A stretch of DNA of 35,716 nt from Acanthaster planci (lineage: Eukaryota > Echinodermata > Asteroidea > Valvatida > Acanthasteridae): assembly GCF_001949145.1 (NCBI RefSeq), contig NW_019091447.1:909297-945012 (forward strand). Reading direction: 5' to 3'. Under the pieces are notes generated by a model. It made no database searches. It was given only the letters and a program-made list of their open reading frames with translations, and was not told the DNA's origin. How positions within the stretch are numbered: the stretch's first letter is position 1; the number at the start of each line of letters is the position of its first letter. Positions 21,201-33,200 of this stretch are shown piece after piece. The position numbers were made by a program, and so were the translations under genes.

Positions 21201-24200
21201 GAAATTAAATTAATTGAAAGTATTCAGCTTAGACTATTCAACATTCAACACACATGTCTAGAAGTTGGACTTATGTCTACACCTGTTCCAGTGACCGCTG
21301 TAATTTGTCCCTGGGGTTTATCTCAACTCCCTGGGGAGCCAACACTATCATGCTGGTTGACCTACCCTCTAACAATACCCACAACCAATTAAAGCTGGCA
21401 TATGAAAAATCTGTAAACCGGTCAAACCTTTGAACTACCATGAAGCAATGAAATCATGTGATACAAAATCGCTGAGCACTCTGAGGTGAATGAAACGGTG
21501 TGAAGATTGCAATTGTGAGTCCAAATGATAAACTTGTGAACAATTAGTGAGTATTTGAGATGGATTTGGCAGTTTGCTTCTGTTACGAGAAATGGCATCC
21601 TAGCACAGAGCAACATTGAAATTTCCAGTTATAAAAACAAAATCAAGAGTGATAAAGGAAGACCCAACTTGACACCGATGAGTGAATTTCAAGCTTTAAG
21701 GCAATCTTTCTTACCGCAATCACATGGCCAATGGCTGTGGCATTGCTCTTACGGACAGCAACACTTTTATCATTGAGACCTGTCAAAAATGCACTCAAAA
21801 GTTTCCCTGGACAGAGAGAAACAAATGCAAATAACAGAGCTGAATACTAAGACATATGCCCAGATTTTTTCTATTATGTGACATTTTGAAGTGGGAAACT
21901 TTGCACAAAAGTTTCCGTTTTAACACTGGAAATGGAAATCCTAAAGATTGACAAAACCCAACAAATCCAGTCGCAAGTCACTGGTACTGGTTTGGAGATA
22001 AATTACTTCCTAAGTTTTGTCTTTTTTTGTTGAAATGTCGGATTTATTGAAATAACTAACAGACTTTCAAAGCCTCCTAAAGCAGAATGAAACCAAATAA
22101 GTAAAAACAGTCATCACTTCAAAAGACACATTTCAAAGGGTCAATTCATTAATATGAATGCCCATATCATTTCTGTCCTTGTCTGAGCAGTCAAAAAACA
22201 AAACTGGAAACGTACTTCCCAACTTTTGATGGTGCTTAGCTCTAGCAACAAAAAAAAATTGCACTTTCCAAACTTACCTGCATATGGTGCAAGATCTAAC
22301 GGGCATTGATGGCACAAGAGAATTATGAAACTTGCACAACCAGCCTGACAAATGTACAACAATCAGAAATACAAAGTATTAAACAGATCTCTATTTCAGT
22401 TTGGACTTGCAGGCTATCAATGAAAGGTTTGGTAAAATAAGCCAGCTTAAACATGCAGGGTATTGAAAGGGAAAGAAAGCAAAAAGGAAAACTATGCTCA
22501 TACCTAGGATTTTTGTATGGTTCATTCACAAATAAAAAACTCTCAAATAACAACTGAGAGTGTATCTTATTCGATTTTGCGCATTCTGTGGAGCAAAGTC
22601 GTTGAGTAAATGCCACTTAATACAAGTGACTCATTACTAACTCACGCTCACCCAGTGAGTTCAGAGGGATTGATGAGATACACAGAATTTTGCACTGGTG
22701 GAAAGTCTAGCTTAGATTATTTCTTCTAGGCCCACTGTTCATCTTAGCCAAGAGGGCGCTGTTCATCTTAGCCCAGAGGGCGCTGTTCATCTTAGCCCAG
22801 AGGGCGCTGTTCATCTTAGCCCAGAGGGCGCTGTTCATTTGAAAATTGGGTGTGGTCAGGGGTCTTGTGGACACACACATATAGTACATCAAGGCATACT
22901 GGCAGGCTGACTTCCATGTTTTTCTGACACTGACTGACGCTCAGCAAATGTAAGTTAATATATCTATATTTTGATTATGACTGTATTAAAGAATTCTGTA
23001 ACATCTAAATGGCAATTTGGTCTCAGTTTCTGTACAATTTGTGATCATTATAGACAGATGGTCAATCATTTCCAACTGCTGTGACCATGTGGGTTATTCC
23101 TTATCCATCAATATTGTGTACGATTAGGAGTTTGTCATGTGATAATAACCCTCTCTGTTGATGTATTGAGTCTGTGTTTGTAACTCAAATCAGTATTTTT
23201 ATTGTTTTGTCATTCATATAGTTCATAACGCTGAATGCTGCTGAGACATACATGTACATATAATTGTTGCATAGAGCCATGGGCAAGACAACCTTAAGCA
23301 TGAGAGTCAAACTCAGCTTTCACTTTTCAGTAACCACTGTCACAGATAAAGGTTTATAGACTTACCTTTGTTCCCATTCCAACACCGCTACGAATGAGGT
23401 CACACACCCGAGGGATTAACTCAATCAAGACATCAGCATCCACATATTGCACACACTGAAATCAACCAATCAAAATTGAGGACATTTTACAAAGAAAGAT
23501 TTTATGGGGGGTCGAATAGCTGCTGAAATAGACGTACTTAGAAAGCATAAAACGTGTGATTTCTAACTCAGCCCACATTTAAGAGAATTACTGACAATTA
23601 ACTTTGTTGAACTGCCTTTTTTCAAGTGTTATAATGAAGGTGAAAATTGAAAAACTTCAAAATGCCTAAAAAGGAACGCAGAGAAATTGCTAGCCCTGCC
23701 AGGTACTGCTCTGTGGTAAACTATCCATAGACTGCTTGCAACTGGTACTCGGTGACAGTCCCTTTGACATGGCGAGGAACCATTGAAAAACATGAAGAGC
23801 AATCAATCTATGGTAAAGCCGAGTTAACTTGAGTTGTGGGGACTTTTGAGTAACCCTTCTCTGTTTTTAGTCCCCATAATGATGGACATCAGGTGAGTAG
23901 TTTCCACAATTACTGAAGTAAGTGATAGCACCCTAATCTTGTAAACTCAAACACACTGACATTCATCTACTCACCATATTAATCATCTCCATCATGGGGG
24001 AGGTTTTGTTCATTGCAATGCGGGCATTGTCCAACTATTACAAGAAATAGTAGAAGTAAGATCACATGTTATATTTATCAGTATGATACCGTCAGCAATG
24101 CCTTTTTATACGTTTGTTGCCAGGCAGATTGGCGCATTAAACAAGTTGTTACAATACAAGTTGTGTTAATAACACACTGCTGGATGTCCTTCTGCCAAGC

Positions 24201-27200
24201 TAACAACAACATTATGCTTATGTCTGGAAAACACTCTTTTGCATCAAATGTAAGACCAACGCTAACACTTTAACGAAAAGGCAGAAAAGTCTGGTCTGAA
24301 AAATCACTGACTTAGTATGCACTGACAAACTAAAACGTGAGAAGTTGAACATTTCTCAAAGATAAAAAATGCTTTGAACCTTAACTTCCTACATCTTTAG
24401 GAAACTATTCCAGACAAAGCGAACACACTGTTTGAGACGTTGAGACAGTTTCTCACCACTGGCTCTTCTCAGAGCAAAAACGTCTTCCAAAAAAGAGATT
24501 GTGCCCATGATGTCCCTGCAAACAATACCTCTCTGTAAAACTAAATTTACTTCCACACTTTGCAGGAAACAGGAGTACTGAATCATCATGCTCAAATCAA
24601 TCTGCAGGCTTTTCTATCTAAGAACCTATTTCTGATCTTATAACGTTGTACAGAGACTGGAGAGAGACTACTGCCAGTCTAGTCTCCAGGTTCACTGACC
24701 TTTTCTTGGCTATCTTGGTTCTGTCCCACATGAAGACTCAAGTAGTTCATAGCCTGGTGTTCCAACCCACTGAGTGACTCTAGCTGGGCAGTCACCAATA
24801 CAGCCATGTGGGGTTTAAGTCGACTACCAGCCTTCTTGCTGATCTGAACTAAGGTGTACAGGCTAGCACAAAGGAGATGGCAAGAGGTGAATTGATTAGA
24901 ATTCTTGGACTACTGTTTCTCTCGTTGCAGTTGACAGCAGATGATATCAGGACACAAGTAAATCAGTTGCTTGGTGTGGCGTCCGTACTTCAAGCAAATC
25001 TGTAGGAAATTTGACCTGTGTTTCCATGTTCAAAGGTGGCACTGTCACATAAAACTGCCCTCTAATAATGACTGCATTCTCAGTGAGACTTTCATTCGTG
25101 ATCAGAAACTAAATTTGGTGAACCTACCTGACTGCACGGACTTCCTCTACTCTGCTGGGTAGGCCATCCTCTAACAAACACGGTAACACTAATGCTAGGG
25201 CCTGCTCACCAATCTTACCATAAGAAAGGTCACACATCTTGATGCAAACCTGACAAAAAAACAAGAGGGAATTGTCCTATGTCTTCTAAGTTCTCAGCAT
25301 CAACAAAATAACCCAGGTGAACGAGATTTTTATGAAAAACCGGGCACCTCTGATTGCCAACATCTAGCTACCTTGCTTAGAGAGCGACAAGCGGCCTCCG
25401 CTGCCTTGCGGACAGATTCCTGAAAACAGAAAAAAATTAAATCCAAAATTGACGCCATTTCTTGTTTTATGAGTGACATTGATCAAGTATTATATGTGAC
25501 TATAACAAAACCTTAATGTCACCAAGTGGGTTGCCACAGATGCCATCTAGAACAGTAAAACAAATACTTTTTATCTTGTCTTCACCTTGATTATGTGATC
25601 TAGTACTTGACTTTTGCCATTCAGTGTCCTGACACCACTGAATATGGCTTTATGTCATCTGATATTCAGCTTTTGTTCTCTAGTACTTTAACACCTTTCA
25701 ATAGTACTCTAACATCATCTATATTACTTGGTTGTTAGATTCCATTTGATAATACTTTTATGAATGACAGCACTCACCTTAATGTCATCTAGTACCCGAA
25801 GACAACTCTTCCATAATTCTGGCAGGAATTCCACAATGCTATCGACATTTCTCCCACGAAGTAAATCACTCACTGCCAAGCAACTATGGGAATGAAAGGA
25901 GAAAAAGTTGAACATATTCATTGAAGGTTATCAAATTTCAATTTTTCTAGACACATAACTTGATGGCAATTCTACTGTCAGGGCACTGCAACAAACAACC
26001 ACATTTTCCCGCAGTTACAAATGGAGTTTAAAAAACTTGAAAATATTGTGGAAAAATTCCAAGCATTCAATGAGCTTTTAAATTTGCTTTTATGGTATTT
26101 ACCTGGATTCTCGGTTGCGCCACATATAATGAGTCAGATGGTGTAAAAGATCAACAACAATCTCCTTCAGGTATGCATCCACCTGAATCAATAATTAATG
26201 ATCAATGAAGGATAAACAAGAAAGCAGACACACCCATGAAAAATAATCTGAGATGTGAAAAACGTGGATATTGAATGCAAGTCCTGGCTTGGAGTTTCTT
26301 AGAGTTTCTCGGCCAAGCGCGTATAGAATTTAAAGTTTGGACAACACCACACCCTCTTCACATACAAACAATTCTTCCTTTTTGAAACTTACCACGTTCT
26401 TATTGTCTTTGACTAATGCAGCCCAGATGCTGGTCATAGCTTGGCGGACTGGCCCACTTGGATCATACTGGTATCTATATAGTCTGGGTACCAGCTTAGG
26501 TAGATATGGAGTTAACTGGTCCCCTGCATATGAAGCTATAGAACTGAAGCCAAACGCTGCACCCTGTAGTCAAGCAGTTCAAAAGTTACCAGTTAGTACG
26601 TCATTTCTACCTACGTAATTTCCAACCGTGGATTTGAGAAGCATGAAGTGATATACTGACAAGTAGAACCTCCAAACTTGAATTTTGGACAATGATTAAA
26701 TAAATCTTTACATTCATCAGAATGCCAGAATGAATGAGAAATCAAATTAAAGAGCTGGTCATGTTTTTTGGTTGAGGTTTTCCATAAGAAACTTCCAAAT
26801 ATATTTGATTACCTTGCGTGAGTTCCACATGGCGTTGTGATTGGCTAGATGCATGAATTTATAGATGAGATCTGGTTGGTTCATGTCACTAGCCAGTGAA
26901 CACAGCTCTTTATATGTAGATAATGCTCCGCTATGAATCAGCAAATACAAACAAACTATTTCAATACTGTTAAACAAGCCTGCTGGATGCTTCAATCATA
27001 ACAGACCTCTTGAAGATATTGTTGACTTGTTACAAGATCTACCTTCTGTTCAAGTTTATCTGCAGCTCTCTAGGAGCTCTCTGTCGACACTGACACACAC
27101 AGTTTTAGAAGAAAACAACTCAAGACAGGAGATGATACTCTTGGCCAACCTACAAGTCTTTGGCACAAGACCACTGAGCATCTCACATACAGCACGACAG

Positions 27201-30200
27201 AATCGCAAGTCCCACACACATTTGCATAAACAAGGAGAGCGGTATACACATACAAACAGGAAGACTGCCTATTACATATCATCAAGTACAGGTTGGGGCC
27301 AATTGTAGGACTGTTTGTTTGGAGTTCAACTTTCCATAACTCCTTAAAAATAATGACTATGACAATGATAGCTTCACATTTTTCCAGTTTTTCAGAGAAC
27401 TCTGTTTCAGATTTTGGCCTTCACAACGCCAAGGTTGTGACCTCTATTCTAAAGGAAGACATGCCACTTACCCTTCAGGATTACTACCCAAGGCTCCTTC
27501 ATCAAAGACTTGAGTCTCACCGGTCACTGTCTGCTTAGCTCTGGAAGCCAGAAAAACCATAAAACAATTTAGTAATGTCATAATAACAACTCAATCCTAA
27601 AACATGACTTCCTGGGCGAGCTGTGTTGAGGTCCAATCTCCAAGGTGTTCCTTTCACCCCTTCTGCCCCCCTACCCCTCGACCCTCCCCAACCCCCTCTG
27701 CCATCCTTTTGGATCCCTCCCTTGGGTTCTCCTTGTACATCCTTCACTCTGCCTCTTTTCTCCTGTATTTGTATCTAGAGGTGTCTTCAATGCACGTTAC
27801 TACTTCCATGCTTGGTCTCAAACACTCTGGTAGAATCGAAACATTTTCAAAGATTGCAAGAGGATAATAAAATCTGTGGTGTAGAAGTTGAAGATGCCAG
27901 CATTGATCTGTAGCTCAGAACAACTTTAATATTGTTGCCAAAAGCATGAATAATTTCAAACAATGAACAATAATGAAGATTGTCATGAAATAAATCAGTT
28001 AAACAGATGGATCATTTATAAGCATTAGAAAATGTCATAAGTTTAATGTCCAAACCCCTGACACCAAGCCCTTGATGTTAAAGTGAGGCAAGGTCAAAGG
28101 TTACCTCTTTCCTGTCATGAGTGCTTCTACCAAGACCGATACCAGTTCATTCTTTCTATCAGCTGTGCTCATCTCGTAAACGAGACTCAAACCTTTGGAG
28201 GCCACTTCTTGGGTTATTTCTAAAACAAAATATACAGAAATTAAAAGCAGGATCATGAATTCTTAGAGAAATCCACATCTCTAAAGACCAAAATGTGTTC
28301 CAAAAATTTGATGATATTTTAATGCAATCACAATTAAGAGCCTTGGAATTTTGGCAAGGTTTGAACAATTTAAAGGTTTGGAATTTTGGCAAATTTCTGA
28401 AAATCTACAACCAGAAACATGCAAAGCTAAGAAGTCAGAGACCCTGACATTTCAATCCTACCTGAATCTTTCACAAAGGCCTTCTCAAAAACTGTTGCTT
28501 CTTAAAACCTAGGGCACTTGAACTATTTTGATGCATGACAATTTAACACAGACAATGTTTACCTTCTCTCTCAGACAGCATATTGACAAACGCTTGTTGG
28601 ATCTCCTTCATTTTACTCTGCATCGCTTGCTGACTTCCACACTGCTTGACAAGTGACAGCAGCCAGATGCATGCTGCCTATAGGGCACAATAATTCCAAG
28701 TAATAACATCATTCTTACATTAAAATTGTTGTGACTGCATCAGGACGCAGACATTATCCCACGCAAAAAAGACAACAGTTCAAATTAATTCCAAGTCCTA
28801 TAGGTTAATATGCAAAATCCTGTTCACAATAAAATCATTCTGCATGAGCGTATCTATTAAAAAGAATACCGCAAATAAACTTGAAACAATACAGACCCAT
28901 AAGCTCAGAAAAATTTCCAAAACGTCCTAAGTAAATGCAAATTTTATCCCAACTTAACACACCTTAAAGAGAATCTTATGTAAATTAACACAATGGAACA
29001 AAACTGGAGCACCGTAAATGTTACACTACCCAAAATTATTGAAAATAAGTTATTCAATAAGGTCTGACACATGAAACAATCTTCCAGACACAAATCCATG
29101 CTTAACCTTGTCAGATTTCCAACAACGTACCTGTCTCTTATGAGGATTCTGACTGTTAATTTCCTGCCCCAGGATTTTGATCAGCAGCCACTCTAACCAG
29201 TTGTGTTTCTTCTCCGACACCCCCTCTGGAGATGGCACAGCCATGCAGGCACTCAAGTCTTGTGTCCAGACATCTCGGCCTGCAGGTGAGGCCGGTCCCA
29301 GAGCTGCCTGACTCAGAGCCTTACCAACACTGAAGTGCAACTCAACCTCTTTCATCTATGTAGAAGATCAGAGCCCCAGAAATGTAAAAAACTTTCAAGA
29401 TCGTGCAGTTTTGTCCAGTTCTGCAAAGAACCAGTAAAACTGCAATGTCTTTACACTTGCTGGCCCAATTAAGCTTGATAGCTGGAGTGGGTAAGACTTC
29501 TACATCAGCAGCTAAGAGGATTGTGGGTTTGAGTCCCAGCTGAGTCAACTGGAACTTTTTTCCTCACACAATCTCTTGGAAAGCACAGAACACACTCAAT
29601 AAATTATGTAGTCGAACAGCAAGTCAACATTCAATTTCAAAGGTCCACTTGTCCTTTAAAAAAAAACGAACACAAACACAGCAGTCTTAATATGGCTCTC
29701 ATAAGAACAATACAATCAGTGCAGGTTGTCTGAGTGTAATTCAAATGATTTTACTATTTTGCTGACTTGAAAGGTAACTACATCATTTGTTGATATCTGG
29801 CCAAATTTAATGGAGTTTTAAAATATAACATCAGGAGTTTAGCTCTGCTTTGAGAACAGGTGTCAAACAACATGCTATGTGTATCTTGCAGGATATTTCT
29901 GCTCTGCAACAAACTCGAGCAATTCTAGGTGCTGTCCTCACAAAGAGCTCACTGATTGACTAACATTAGATGACTGAAGGAGTCCTTCCAAGACAGCCTG
30001 AGTGAATGGAAACTCTGCCTCTCCGATGGGAAGACACCCAAGAGTCATGGCTGCTTGCTCCTTGACCTAATTGGGGAAATATATCATGAACATGGTCAGT
30101 AGATGAAAAACGGCAGTTTCTTCATCTACAAGTTAAGCCCCCAAAACTAAGAGAGGTTACATGTGCGCGCCAACACTGGGAAAGCATTCAAAGGCATCCT

Positions 30201-33200
30201 GGAAATTATGGGCAGTGAGGCAAAATCAATCCTTATTTGGGCAAATTTGAGATTTCCCAAGCCAGGTTTTAGTACACTTGCCAGCTAATGGAACCTCTAC
30301 AATGCAGCCATGTAGCAGACTGTGGTGAATCTCTGACAGGAATACAGTGCATCTCTCAAAGAAGAACTAAGCTCAGGCAAATTCAGAGATTATTTCTGAA
30401 ATCATTCCCTTGACAGCTACGTACTTTTGTGGCTTGTTTTGATGACTGCAACTTGGCCACAAGTTTGTCAACTACCAATCTCTTGGTTATCTCCCCTTCT
30501 TTGTTAGTGGCCATCCCTTTCTTGGCTTCTTTGGTATCGTCCATGTCACTGGTTGCATCAGACTGCTGGGCCGTACCACCAGTGGGCAAGGGTAGAGCAC
30601 CGCAGCGGGCAATTTCTCCTAAGGCAATGCACGCTGCAGAGCTCATGAGTGGGGTGTGATTGTCAAGTGAAGACACTAGGAGAAAAATAAAATGATTCTC
30701 TGAAATTTGGGTCCTTGAATTTTGTCACTGGGTAGCAAAAATAAGGCTCAAGTGTCCCTTGTACACAGTATTGTTGGGGGTTTGCCCCCATGGTGTTAGA
30801 ATGCATTTCACAACAAAAATCAGATTGACAGTCAAAAACTACTCTAAAGATTCTGCAAATTGAAATTTCAGATCATGCGAACTGGCAGGGACTTACCAAG
30901 AACCTTAACGGCTTCCACGATTGCATTGTTGAGTTGCATTATTGCTTTCTCCTGCTTGCTTGTCTCGTTGCCATTGGTGATCATGCCTGGACCCCATCGT
31001 CTGGTCCTTGACAGGTATCGGCCGATGATATAACCAAGGGCGAGGAGTGATCCATGGTGATCCTCAAAGGAATGAGACTTAATATGGAAAGGGTAAAAAC
31101 AATGTTTGAAAGTTTCAACCAAATGTACCGACAGCATGTCATGCTGGAAGGTTTGTGAGATGCAAACTTGCCTGGCTAGTTAACTTTAACCATCCCTTGC
31201 AAAGATGCGTTCTGCATAAGTAGTTTTGTCAGTTAAAAATCAGTCAAATGAAATTATGATACATCCATGCACTGTAACGGAAGACCTGGAGAGAATTTCT
31301 GACTGTCCGTATTGTTAGGGCAGTTTTACAATACAGTTATACCACATTTATGAAATTTTGTATACTGTAACGACTGTTTTTACAGATTACAGGCAGGGAT
31401 ATCCACTCAATGTTGGCAGAGACATTTTACAATTGGAAAGCCACTGTGCCCTGGCATCCATGCAAAGACACTAACAATTTGTGCCCATTCAAGTGAAAAC
31501 TGGTCAAGTGCTTGCAAAACAGTGCAAATACTTAATGTGTTCCACCGGTGGGTACATAGTTCCTGAAAGAAGTCTCCAGGGCTGTTCTCCAGTTCTTTCC
31601 TTCAGCTTTGAACTTCAAGGGGAGATTCAAGAGGACAATTAACATCCTCCAAATAGATTTTGATGGATCTAGAAGCGTTAGTGATAAACTGGGCTTCTGT
31701 GGAAAGTTTCCAATGTCCTGATTCTTTCCTCTTCAGAAAACCTACCTGGTCTTTCACCATCTTGGTGAAGTCTTTGATGTTTTCTTTGATTTTGTCCGTG
31801 CTGCAAGCATCGCATACAATGCCATAGAGCTCTGCTGCAGGAGTTCTTATGCGCTCATGATTACCACTCACAAAATTCTGCTCCCAAATGGAAACGAAGG
31901 AACAAAACAGAACGCTTTCAGGACACTGCCAGAAACAACGAACACAAAAGTGGACAAAACAGCCAACAAAGCAAACAAATTAGAAACATCTCTTGATGCC
32001 ATGTCCACAAAGCAAATATGATTGGTCACAAAATGACCCATCAACTAATATTCAAACTTTCATTCTCATAAAATGACACAATTTCTTTCTACTGCAGCAA
32101 ACAGCAGAAATGAATTTCAAACTACTTTCAGACTAAAAGTCAATTCCTGAAATGCACCTTTATCCAGGCTAGCTTGTCCCTAAACTGCCTGCCCATTTTC
32201 TCTGGCGCTATGGCAACAATCTCCAGGAGACACCTCATGACCTCGCGTGACCCAACCACATTCAGCAGCTGTTGCATCAGACCAATGTATACCAAGACAG
32301 GATTCTCAGAGCCCGTTCCTGATTGGTCGAGGAGCTGGTTGACATGGCGACTGGCAATTGGTGTATCTGAGTCCAGGTCAAAGGGCGAGTCCTTGTTGAT
32401 ATGTATTCCAGCATCATGCAGCAAACAGGCACGAAGATAGAAAATTACCTGAAAAAAATAAGATCAGACAACTGACTAAAACTCCAGAAAGCTACTTGCG
32501 ACCAAATTTTTTGAAAGCAAAAGTTTGACACTGAAACTGAGACACAGACAATATAAGCATTTATCTCACCTCACTGAAAATGTCAGGCAGGAAGGGCAGA
32601 GCTGTGTTTCCTGACAGATAACGTGATGAGCTCTTGACTCGCTTTGATGCCTGGGTGAGTAAAAGACCACATCTAGCATTCGTCATGAACAAATTGAGAT
32701 TACTGAGGTTCAGGGCACAGCAACGGATCCTTGGAATGTGAGGAAATGAAGCAAGGTTTGTGTCAGGCATACTCACCATTTCACTGATGTATAACACCAT
32801 CTCAGGGAATCCAGGTACCAAGACCTTGTCGTTGGTAGCCCCTTCCCCTTGACTGCTGCTGCTCTCTCTGGAGCTGTCCATCATCATTTCTCTGTCAGGA
32901 ATACTCAATGCTTTCATGGCTTCCTGCTGGATATCCTCCTTCCTGATAAGGTATGAATGCCCAGATTTGGTGTCCAATGAAATGCATTCTCTAACATTTG
33001 AAGCTTTATTCAATTTTGGAGTTGACATTCATGGAAATTATACTTAAGTTGTCAGTTTGTGCGACTTTGCAAGCTGTAATTTTTATTCCATCCACTGGAC
33101 AAAGATATTGACTTAAGCAGTATTTGAGCCCATGGCCTAAGATATCAAACCCCATTCATGCCTACTCCAAATCTGTCAGAGACAGACGTAATGCTGGGTC

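Larger units (their letters stand above)
15228..24034 (-). other. ECPAS: ECPAS exons 25-39 of the window (C-terminal third)
   Basis: Landmarks: '[10 protein letters not shown]' (23975-24034), '[11 protein letters not shown]' (23366-23455), '[10 protein letters not shown]' (22278-22344), '[10 protein letters not shown]' (21715-21806), 'HSPDTFKKH' and '[10 protein letters not shown]' (20011-20142), 'VWEEVW' (19429-19491), '[15 protein letters not shown]' and '[10 protein letters not shown]' (18605-18816), '[14 protein letters not shown]' (17923-18124), '[11 protein letters not shown]' (17627-17750), 'FHQELCRYF' (17116-17221) and '[14 protein letters not shown]' (16030-16101). The last exon (15228-15400) ends in a Lys/Arg/Glu-rich helix, like vertebrate Ecm29. 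An acidic patch opens exon 17627-17750 ('[12 protein letters not shown]'). The exon 18605-18816 is followed by a GC donor. Introns include 15401-16029, 16102-16517, 16613-17115, 17222-17626, 21198-21714, 21807-22277, 23456-23974 and 24035-24699, in which nothing else was recognised. Confidence 0.85.
24700..30066 (-). other. ECPAS: ECPAS exons 13-24 of the window (middle third)
   Basis: Landmarks: '[17 protein letters not shown]' (29965-30066), '[19 protein letters not shown]' (29131-29355), 'ACIWLLSLV' (28563-28677), '[13 protein letters not shown]' (28105-28219), '[14 protein letters not shown]' (27472-27540), '[18 protein letters not shown]' and 'NAMWNSRK' (26813-26930), '[12 protein letters not shown]' and 'RQAMTSIW' (26393-26563), 'MWRNRESS' spanning 26103 and 25883, 'DLLRGR' (25778-25883), 'VRKAAEAA' (25372-25419), 'VLPCLLEDG' (25128-25249) and 'MNYLSLH' (24700-24862). 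Exon 27472-27540 has two nearer AG dinucleotides, but only the acceptor after 27540 preserves frame from the preceding exon and gives the expected residues. The donor after 29965 is GTTAGT and after 24700 is GTCAGT. Introns include a G-rich motif (27666-27696) and a SINE-like element (29470-29561). Confidence 0.85.

Noticed and set aside
22707-22892. Minus-strand frame encoding an eight-residue repeat peptide
   Set aside because: Produced by the 24-bp minisatellite in an ECPAS intron; the flanking exons join in frame and with continuous homology without it.
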